Origin: Erigeron canadensis
Lineage: Eukaryota > Streptophyta > Magnoliopsida > Asterales > Asteraceae
Direction of reading: 5' to 3'
NCBI RefSeq assembly: GCF_010389155.1
Contig: NC_057769.1
Coordinates: forward strand, 19,902,735 to 19,966,734
Length of the DNA stretch: 64,000 nt
Position numbers and translations under genes: made by a program. The notes below the pieces were generated by a model. It searched no databases. It saw nothing but the letters and a program-made list of their open reading frames with translations, and was not told the origin of the DNA. This document shows positions 55,329 through 64,000 of the stretch, one piece after another; the stretch's first letter is position 1; each line of letters begins with the position of its first letter.

Positions 55329-55989
55329 TCACCTTATGCCCAACCCACCTTCACTTTTCGGTCTACATATAACATCCCATGCCAGTTTTGCCTTACCTCG
55401 AATATAATTTCCTTGATTCCAAAGGAAATCGCGCATTCTACCTTCAAGTTCATTAATAATACTTTGTGGGAGAACAAAGACAGAAGCCCAATAAACATGC
55501 AGCGATGATAATACAGACCGAATAAGCTGAAGTCTACCTGCAAATGACAAAGACTTGTTTCTCCAATCAGCAACCCTCTTTTCCATACGTTCAACCAATA
55601 CCTTGCAATCTTTATATACCAACCGAGAAGATATAAGCGGAACCCCAAGGTATTTAACCGGCAAAGTTCCCTCCTCAAATGGCATTATATTTAGAATGGA
55701 CAATTTCAAATGATTAGGCACATTACAAAAATAGACAGTACTCTTGGCCATGCTAGGTTTTAACCCCGACATATTGCTAAACTCATCCAACAAATCCATT
55801 ATTACCTTAGCAGATTGCGCATCCCCTCTAGAAAATATAAATAAGTCATCAGCGAAACAGAGATTGGTGATCCGCTGTTCATCACATTTGTTATGAAACC
55901 TGAAATGAGACGAAATCGAAACATTTTTGTCCAATTTAAGAGTTAATACTTCCATTACCAAGGTAAATAGATATGGAGACATAGGATCT
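55329..55989 (-). pseudogene. LINE-3 reverse transcriptase, C-terminal half
   Basis: From the MSPYLFTLVMEVL box (after the GDP motif) through the catalytic LCFADDLFIFSRGD and GLKPSMAKSTVYF to MPFEEGTLPVKYLGVPLIS and PKSEGGLGIR. The frame differs from the upstream part by one base at about 55990, where a run of two Gs (minus strand) stands where three would keep the frame. Confidence 0.88.
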
Positions 55990-57928
55990 CCTGACGCAAA
56001 CCTTTCCTGCCTTTAAAAAAGCCATGCAGATTGCCATTAATAGATAACGAGAAGGATGTAGTAGTGACACACTTCATAATCCATCTAATCATTATTGAAT
56101 GGAACCTGAAACCAACCAGTATTGATCGAAGAAATTCCCAATCAACCGTGTCATACGCCTTTTGGATATCAATCTTAAAGGCACATCTAGGAGGACCTAC
56201 ATTCCTATGGTAATTATGCATAAGCTCCTGTGTCAATAATATATTATCTGAGATACGACGGCCAGGAACAAACGCTGACTGATTAACACTAACCAAGTCA
56301 TTCAACCCTTCTTTAATTCTGTTAGTAATAATCTTACTAATACACTTATAGAGAGTATTACAACAGGAAATTGGCCGGTAATCATTAATAAAAGAAGGAG
56401 TTGTTACCTTAGGAATCAAAGCAATAATGGTGTGATTAATTTGCTGAAGCAGTTTACCATTTCGAAAAAATTCTTGTACTGCCAAACATACATCAGCACC
56501 AATCACGTCCCAAGTACCCTTACAAAATGCAGCAGTGTAACCATCAGGCCCCGGTGCTTTATCTTCACCGATATCAAAAAATGCCTTGCGAATCTCATCA
56601 TTTGTAACAGGCCTCACCATAGTAGCAGCACGTCCATGCTCCAATGTATTCTGAAAGATATCATATGGTACTCTTAATGGGTTGCCATCCTCCCTTCCAA
56701 GAAAATTTTTATAATGTTCGAGCAGGGCTAAAGGTGCATCGCCACCTTCATGAAGTGTCCCATTAGCATCCTTAATTACTTCAATTCTACTTCTATGGTT
56801 TTTATACTTTAGTGATCTATGAAAGAAAGCCGAGTTAGCGTCCCCAACTTCTAACCAATCGATCTTTGCCTTCTGTTTCAAAAACCTTTCCTCATCAAGC
56901 CTAGCTTGATTAAACTGCTTGAGACAGATTACTTCATGCTCTCGTAAAATGGGATCAGAAGGATCATGATCAGAAGATATTTGCGCAGCATCTAACTCAG
57001 CTCTAAGCTTGTTCACACGATCATGCAAATTTCCCATTTTATGTAATAATTTACGCATAGGCTTTTTGATAGCCTTTAACTTCTGAGTAACCTGAAACAT
57101 ATAGTGACCTTCAATTTGATTCTCCCATTCCTTCTTCACAGCCTCAAGAAAACCTTCTTTATGGACCAGGAAATTTGCAAATTTAAACGGTTTCGGCTTT
57201 AATCTTGAAATAGAAGGCATCTTCAGTACACATGGAGAGTGATCAGAGATCCTATATGGTTGGAATATTGCATGCGCAGCAGGAAAATCATCAATAAACC
57301 TCATATTCCCCATCACACGGTCAATCTTCTTAAAAATGCCAGTCCCATTTTTCGGTTTCTGGCTCCATGTGTAGTGTAATCCAGAACTATTAATGTCCAT
57401 GACTTCAATCTCTTCAATACACTCCTTAAAGTCTCGCATACCAGTTGTGATGTTGGATGAACTAGAATAATTATCTTCCAAGTTCAAAGAGGAGTTGAAG
57501 TCACCTAAAATAACCCAAGGCTGATTATTGACAACAATCTTATGTTTACACAAATCAGCCCATAGCATCCTCCTTTCATTATATAAATTACTCGCATAAA
57601 CAAAAGAGCAAAAAAGAATTTTCTTATCTTGCTTAAATATTACTTGTACATGCATAACCTGTTCCGATTGAAATAGAACCATAAGATCAACAATTTCCGT
57701 ATTCCATCCAATAATGATACGTGTACCTTTCAAACATACACTACTATTAGATGTCCAATTCCAAGTGTTACAAATCTTTTTACACACATCCACCAAACGA
57801 CTAACCTCTACATGCGACTCCAAAATAGCACATAAATTCAAGTAGTTATCCTGAATCACGTGGCAAACCTCTTTTTGCTTCGGGGTGCGGTTCAAACCCC
57901 TTATGTTCCATGATGCTATGCTACCCAT
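55990..57928 (-). pseudogene. LINE-3 ORF2: endonuclease and RT N-terminal half
   Basis: The start ATG at 57928 overlaps the ORF1 stop. An AP-type endonuclease spans about residues 1-230: ASWNIRGLN, the Glu in CAILESHVE, ILGDFNSSL, HYTWSQKPKNG, KIDRVMGN and the terminal SDHSPCVL. All catalytic positions are present, so it could nick target DNA. RT begins near residue 440: KAPGPDGYTAAFCKGTWD, NDYRPISCCNTLYKCISK, NQSAFVPGRRISDN, FKIDIQKAYDTVDWEF. The frame is lost right after GLRQ, before the GDP-MSPYLF box. Confidence 0.92.
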
Positions 57929-58654
57929 TGACCCCCTTTTGACTGGGAGTGCTTGCCCCCTCCGTGGTCGATCTATCTTCAGTGGATTGCACCTTGTTAG
58001 CATCATCTACAACAATCTCCTCAATGTCATCATCCGAGTCCGATTCCACATCAAACCTTTTTCTAGCTTCCTTAGCCTTCTCTGAAATATTTCTATCCTC
58101 CTCCGTTGTTTCCACCAATACCGGTTCATTGCAGCCATCCCCATAATCAGTTAACACATCATATGAGTTTTTTGTAGGAACCGAACCTTTGGAAGTGCTT
58201 GTTTCAGCAACATTAGATTTTGGTTTAGTCACCGGCCGATATTCAAACTTTGGTTTCTGCTTCGGGATCGAAAACCCTTGTTTCGCAGCTTTCTTCTTTC
58301 CAACAACTTGAAAACCATCACTATCCACCTCTTTCCCAGCTTTAGGATGTTTCCTAATAGCTTTGGCACATTGTTCATCCATATGTCCAAAAACACAACA
58401 TAATGAGCATCTAGGAGGCTTCCACTCATATTCCACTTTAATCGATTGTTTATTATAACCCTCCCCATCTAAATTAGGTATGGCAACCACAATATTCTCC
58501 TTAAAGTCCTGATTCGCATCCAATTCCACCATAGCTCTTGCATAACTATTTCTACCCCATGCTTCCACACACATAGATGTCGTATACAAATCTAGCTGCT
58601 TAGGATCCCCAACCTGTGAAATCAGCATGCTCAATCCATCATCAGTATATGCTA
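57921..58654 (-). pseudogene. LINE-3 ORF1, C-terminal part with zinc knuckle
   Basis: This is the second part of ORF1, cut from its N-terminus by J2. It reads AYTDDGLSMLISQVGDPKQ, SYARAMVELDANQDFKE and CSLCCVFGHMDEQC (CX2CX4HX4C knuckle), then Lys/Glu/Ser-rich sequence to the stop at 57921. ORF1 proteins bind LINE RNA. The stop shares bases with the ORF2 start (ATGGGTAG). Confidence 0.88.
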
Positions 58655-61600
58655 CCATTTGTAACAACCCTCAATTTCCAATTAGGATAATTTACTTGGA
58701 CTTATCTAGGTCCTTATCCCTAGAGGTTTATTAAGAGAATCGACCTTCTAGACATTCAAAGCATAGCGATAATTGCCCCCTAGTACAGTGAAATGCCATA
58801 AACAATAACTATAATTATTCAATACGATCTCAAGTTACAGATATTAGTTCTAATTGAACTTGACAAAATGCCAATGAACCAAAAATTGAATATCGAGAAG
58901 TTAAGTTATATAAATAATAAGGTAAGACTCACAAGTTGTGATAACAATCATAAATCTTCACAAAGGACCAACAATTCAAACGCCAAACTAATTGACGTAC
59001 ATTTGAACACAAAGATATAATGACCATCTTGAAAATAGATTTATAAACTATTATGTACATAATAGTAAGCTTGAATAATAATAAGTACATAAATATATTG
59101 CAACATTTGAATAAGTCTTTCAATTAAAAGATATGCACACAACTTAAACTTATTATACATATAAACTCTTATAAAATCCACCAATCAACATACAACTAAC
59201 CCACTTATTCTTACACTCACACATAAATATACATCACATATACATATACATACATACAAACACTAGTTAGGACTTAAACCCAACACAAACCACTTGGGTT
59301 AACCAATGAGTTCACTCCTAACCCACTACACCACTCCATTAGACCAATAGGCATCCTCCTAACTCCTTTTCCTCCTCTCTCCCACGTCCATACATCTGCA
59401 CACACCACCCCACACCTTTCATTCTTGAAAACACAACACACACTCCTCCCAAAAACTCTCTCTCAACTATCTCCACCTCCTTCTCCATTTTCATATTTCT
59501 CCAAGGCAAAATGGAGCTTGAAACTAACTAATCTAGTGTAATAATAAGTTCCATTGATCATCCAACAACTAGAGTCATGTATGGTGGAAGCATGGAGTCG
59601 ATTTGGAGGCAACAAGGTCACGAAATCAGCCCTCTAAGGGGCTGATCGAACAGCAGCAGAAAACAGGAGCAAACAAGTCCCATCTTCTTCCTTCCTTTTG
59701 GTTCTTGATTATCAATGGGTACCCAACATGTTCCTTTGTTTGTTCTTCATCCCTTCTTTCATTTGATAGCTTATTTTCCCTTATTTTTGAGCTTGTAACA
59801 GCCAACAAACGACTCATGGGCTGCCATCAAGAACAAGACCCAACACCACATCCCATCTTGTTATTTTGATCTTCAAAGGTTGATAACTTGAACTCTTTTG
59901 ATTACCACTCTTTTTACCTTTCATTTTATCACTAAATACACATATATGCATGCATATTTAAATGATGGAATAATAAGAAATAATCATTAAAAAGTCTCAC
60001 ACATAAGAGATAATAAGTTGATTGAGCTTGAAAGTGATAGATCTTAACATGCATGCTTAGATTTGCACTAGTTTTGATTGATTTTGATTTGGGGATTTGA
60101 GATGGATGGTTATGATTTTGAATTTGATATAATCTGTATATTTGATGTTAAGAGATACAAAACAAAGTAATAATTTTGTTAGTGGGAATCTAGAGGTTAA
60201 AGCAAGCAAACAAAACCATTGGTGGGATGTATTAACCAATAAACATTCTGACAGAATTGATCTCCTGTCTTAGAACGGGTAAACTGAACATGTGAGGACA
60301 TTTTCAAGAAAAACTATAAAAATAGAAGTTGTAGACAAATGAGTTAAGATTAACCTCCAACTGGAATTACTCAAAAACACTAAACCAAACGAAAGATATG
60401 ATTTTTCTACTGAAACTGGTCAAAACTGTAATTTTGTATGAATATTTTATAAACTTTAACAATTTTTATCTCCTAATCCATAAAGTTCCAGGAGGTCATA
60501 CTTGGTGGAAAGTAATTTCAATGTGTTTTGAACTTAAAATAAAATCATGGGATTTTTCTAACAATCAGAATATCAAGAACTTTTATAAAACTTTTGATGT
60601 TGCAAGCAGTGCCCATTCGGGACAATTTGTGTTTGGATAATTTTTAAGGACACCAAACATCATCTAAAAATTCACCAAAAATTCATAAAAAATACTAGAT
60701 ACATATAAGTCACTGTGTAAAAATCATGAAGGTCCAAATAATTCGTCTTGACCCCAAAATAGTAGCTAACATTTCTTAAAAATAAAGTATAAAACAGAAA
60801 ATTTGTAAGTAATCTTATAAATGGCATAATGGGCTATGTAATGAACTAAGAACCATAATGGGCTAACCCGGCCCAAATAATGAACCCAAAAGGAACACAA
60901 ATCAGTAGGCCCACTTGGCCCAATAAGCCTTATAGCCCAATAACCACTATGACCCATTATGCACCTAACCCAAATAAGGTAAAGCCCAATAACTAATGTA
61001 AGCCCAAAACATTTAAAAGCCCATGACACTTAAGGCCCAATTGATAATGGCCCATAACACTTAAACGAATTTCATGAGATAAGTGTAATAAAAATAAAAC
61101 AAAGATAATTAAGTGAGATAGGAATAAGTAATTATGTTAACCAAGTTAAATACTGATATCACAAATGCTAATTCGCGCTAAAATCGGTTACACAACAAAT
61201 GATGAATAAGGATAACATAGCTTAATATGATATTTCTACATGATAACCTAAGATGCCAAGTGAAACCACAAATGAAGCCAAGTTACCAAAAATCTAACAA
61301 ATTATAACTACACATGTAATGAAAGTAACCCTTACACCATCAATCTCTACAACCAAAACGATGCGAGTGTTACCAATATACTTGGACCCCACAATTGATA
61401 GTAACATAATGAAAATGGCATTTCCAAGTGATGGCTTAAGATAGGAACTTACGTATATTAGTCCTATCGTAGGGATAGTCTTGGCTTGAAAAATGATGGA
61501 GGAACATAATGGATATATGGTCAAGGAAGCTATAGATGGGAAGTACCCATTTTGGATAGATGAGTATAATATGCGGCATACCAAGGTGAGTCATAGCCCC

Positions 61601-62891
61601 TTTCAAACTCTTTTATGTGTTTTACTTTCGGGGTGAAAAGCATGATAAATGAAACTACTTTCTATATATGCAATGTTTCTTGAAAGAGAGTTGTTATATG
61701 AAATGATTCTTGATATATGAGTATGAAATAAAATTGTTTCGTATGTTCATGAAAATAAAGGATTTATGTGATGAGCTTGAGTTCTGTCAAACCGCGGCGT
61801 TCGGTACACTACTATTTACTCCGAAAGTGGAGGCCTGTAGTTAGTTAGTTGCGCAACTAGGTTTCGTCCGCCCACCCAAAGCGTACCGTTGGAAGGTTGG
61901 TTGCCTTCGTGACAACCTCCACTTCTAGTCTGGCCCCCGGGTGTTCTAACTACCTAAAGATAATCGGGCGTCTCCATGGCACGACCCATTATCATTATTG
62001 TCATTATTACTACGGCACTTGATTGACAGCTTGTGCTATGAATTGAATTATTGGATTGTAATCGGACTTGAATAAAATGGTAGTAGTAGTGGCTCAAGCA
62101 TTTACTCATCAAAATTATGTAAATTATGCCCTTGTGGCTAAGTGAAAGGGATATTAATATTGTTGATAATTGGAAATTGTTTGGACATACGGATTGGGTA
62201 TCGTCCCTCATGTGATATCTTGAAAGACGTTGAAATTGGTGATATTGAAATGATTTTGGTAACCGAATGATTTTGGTATGATATACGATTAATCAATTTA
62301 TATACTTTTTCTCTCATGATGATTTGACAAATGAGAACCTGAAATTTTACTATAGATTCTCCAAGTCTTGATATGACATTATGGTATTTGAAAACTTGAT
62401 AACATGATATGAAAACTTTGTTGATCATATGGTTTGGATATTTCGAAATGTAATAGTAATCAGTTTTTCTAAGTATTAAAACGATGATGTACCAAGATTT
62501 AAATAAAAACCTATGCACTCACCAACTACGATTTCTTAGTTGACACTTTTTCTTCATGCTTTTCAGGAAATAAGCTTAAGCATTGAGGATTTATATGCTT
62601 CATGAATATTTGCATTGCCCTTTGGAGTCAAAGATCAAACCTTGTGATAGGCAATGGAATCCGCCTTGATCATTGTAGTATACTACTTCATGTGCATGTT
62701 ATTTGTTTCGTGAACTTAATATTCAAGTACGGTGGACGCATTTGTACTTGGAAATTGGTTCACATGCGTGTACATTTGTAAATTCTTTTATCAAATAAAA
62801 CTATGGTGAATGTTATTTATAATCCTTTGTTTTGAATACTCGACTTTCTGTACATCTCATTGTTCCGCCTTAGTTGGGGTGTTACACCATT
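58655..62891 (+). mobile_element. J2, 4.2-kb solo-LTR-like element inside LINE-3 ORF1
   Basis: 58660-62886 begins TGTAACAACCCTC and ends GGGGTGTTACA, flanked by CCATT at 58655-58659 and 62887-62891. It has no gag or pol. A TATA-like TATAAAAT is at 59170-59177, a pyrimidine-rich leader-like stretch at about 59340-59500 and AATAAA at 62794-62799, consistent with plus-strand LTR transcription. The GC-richer block at about 61795-61985 matches J1 at 49705-49905 in reverse orientation. Most likely a solo LTR of a large gypsy element (Tekay-like LTR lengths fit). Confidence 0.85.
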
Positions 62892-63853
62892 GGGACATCA
62901 TGGAGTTTAATCCACACCGGTACACTCTTAATATCCAATTTCTGAAGATTAACATTTGGTGTCCAAATATTAAGTAAAATTGGGACACCGCGGATCATCC
63001 ATGGTCCATTTTCAAGAATGTGGTTCATACCATCTTTAGATTTGAATTTGAAGAAGAAAAATCCATTCGCATTCATCATAACACGTGATAACCCATGCTT
63101 CACCCATGCATTCTTAACATAATTTTCCACCACAGGAAATGCAATTCGCTTCCCCAAGAAATAACCATATAAAGTATTCACAAACTTACTAGTTACTTCA
63201 CGAACAAACTCTTTAGGGAGCAAAACATCAGCATCCGCCACAGTTTCAGTAGGAATAAGCTTACGCAAATTAATCTTACGTTTCACAGTTTGTCCTTGTA
63301 CCTTTGCTGCATACGAAATAGGTTTCTCATTAATATTCGTATCTGCAACAGCTTCATCTTTCCCGCTCAACTCAGTTTCCACTTGCACATGCTTACCTTT
63401 GTCCACTTCAGAATCCATTTTCCTTTGGAAACTATCGCTAGTTTTTTCCCCATCACCATCAGCATGTTTCAACGACTCAATTGAGTCAATATCATCAGCT
63501 GTAACTGGAGCACCCTTTACAAACCCATATTCATCATATTCTTGATTATCCTTATTTTCAATAGGTATATCACTATTTTTCGCAGCATTATCAGACTTAG
63601 TAGCATCACCAGCTTGTGTTTTTTCCAATACTATAGGATCATCTCTTTTCTCAGACGCCTGTGGAGTTTTAATAGCAGCCTGAGAAGAACCACCACCACG
63701 ACAATCTTCTTCAGAGGGAACCCTAGTCGACTTGTTAGGGTTTTTGATATTTCCACGTACCGGCAAACGTTTAGTATTTCCATCAATGTTCTTTATCTTG
63801 GCAGCAAGACCACCACCAGGATCATTAGCTTTCTCAGGTTTCGATCTCTCCAT
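62887..63853 (-). pseudogene. LINE-3 ORF1, N-terminal part (DUF4283-like)
   Basis: It starts MERSKPEKANDPGGG. About 190 residues of low-complexity, charged sequence are followed by a DUF4283-type domain: FVNTLYGYFLGKRIAFPVVE, VMMNANGFFFFKFKS, GPWMIRGVPILLNIWTPNV, VPVWIKLHDVPM. J2 interrupts it right after that Met. The frame before the insertion has no stop. The remaining C-terminal part is at 57921-58654. Confidence 0.88.
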
Positions 63854-63935
63854 AATTAAATAACCATAGGACCAATAGAAACAATATTGCCAACAAACAG
63901 ACGCAAACAGGAAGGAACCCTAAATCTAACAACCC
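63854..63935 (-). other. LINE-3 5' UTR
   Basis: A short leader on the minus strand starts about GGGTTGTTAGATTTAGGG. Its outer limit is set by a possible target duplication TTAACTA at 63936-63942. The remaining bases to 64000 show nothing recognisable. Confidence 0.45.
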
Positions 63936-64000
63936 TTAACTAAAAAATGAAGCTCAAAGACCAATTAGTAAATCAGGTAATATCTAGGTATAACCCCGCA

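Larger units (their letters stand above)
54061..63935 (-). mobile_element. LINE-3, nearly full-length L1-type LINE split by J2
   Basis: This minus-strand LINE has 5' UTR, ORF1, ORF2 (endonuclease, RT, zf-RVT) and a 3' UTR with two hairpins. Own sequence is about 5.6 kb, the rest being the J2 insertion. The 3' end lies near 54061 with no long T-run left. TTAACTA occurs at 54054-54060 and 63936-63942 and may be the target duplication, but it is short. Lesions are one frameshift in RT, at least two stops and one frameshift in the C-terminal region. Confidence 0.88.

Noticed and set aside
57885..58146. Plus-strand ORFs opposite LINE-3 ORF1/ORF2
   Set aside because: They are antisense shadows of clearly coding minus-strand frames with domain matches.
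1..64000. Host protein-coding genes, tRNA or rRNA genes
   Set aside because: Every frame with recognisable domains belongs to a transposable element. The remaining frames are short, AT-rich and lack supporting motifs.

Overview
The window is a stretch of plant nuclear genome, almost certainly from a eudicot, made almost entirely of nested transposable elements. I see no convincing host gene, rRNA, tRNA or CRISPR array. The plant assignment rests on element types: Ty1/copia elements with a Sirevirus-like gag and plant tRNA-iMet primer sites, a CRM-like Ty3/gypsy chromovirus, plant L1-type LINEs with a C-terminal zf-RVT domain, a Stowaway MITE and very long LTRs. I cannot name the species.

Layout. 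(1) Positions 1-20675 hold two related Sirevirus-like copia elements. Element A (minus strand) occupies 1-8025 and 18510-20675, and its 3' LTR lies off the left edge. Element B (plus strand, 8026-18509, both LTRs) inserted into A's gag and is flanked by a GATTT target duplication. (2) 20676-24424 is element C, a minus-strand LTR element with only a gag-like internal fragment. A landed in its 3' LTR and a 1.6-kb solo LTR (G, 22369-23996) landed in its 5' LTR. (3) From 24425 runs element D, a decayed plus-strand copia gag. It is split at 26267-28936 by a 5'-truncated LINE (LINE-1), which is itself split by a second LINE (LINE-2, 26594-28413). (4) 29181-34124 is mostly non-coding, with a C-type LTR, tandem duplications and an unrecognised decayed ORF block. 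(5) 34125-45150 is an old gypsy element (E) holding a complete 6.5-kb CRM-like chromovirus (35490-42044) and a solo LTR (F, 44109-45025). It is bordered on each side by a copy of one copia gag fragment. (6) 45150-49122 holds decayed minus-strand copia fragments with a Stowaway MITE. (7) 49128-53021 is a 3.9-kb solo-LTR-like element (J1). (8) 54061-63935 is a nearly full-length L1-type LINE (LINE-3, minus strand) whose ORF1 is split by a second, inverted J-family element (J2, 58660-62886).

The most interesting signals are RNA-level structures. All three LINEs end in two tandem hairpins whose stems differ but still pair, with an invariant ACATGC loop in the second. The untranslated leaders of A and B carry arrays of short palindromes; within each element the stems match one another, but they differ between the two elements. 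A's 3' UTR has three consecutive stem-loops around one conserved core. The gag-derived region of A and B carries a cluster of TQT motifs, the type of site bound by LC8, which Sirevirus Gag is known to bind.

Most coding regions are broken. Three frameshifts (two in B, one in LINE-3) are single-base homopolymer contractions, so assembly error should be excluded before calling those copies dead.
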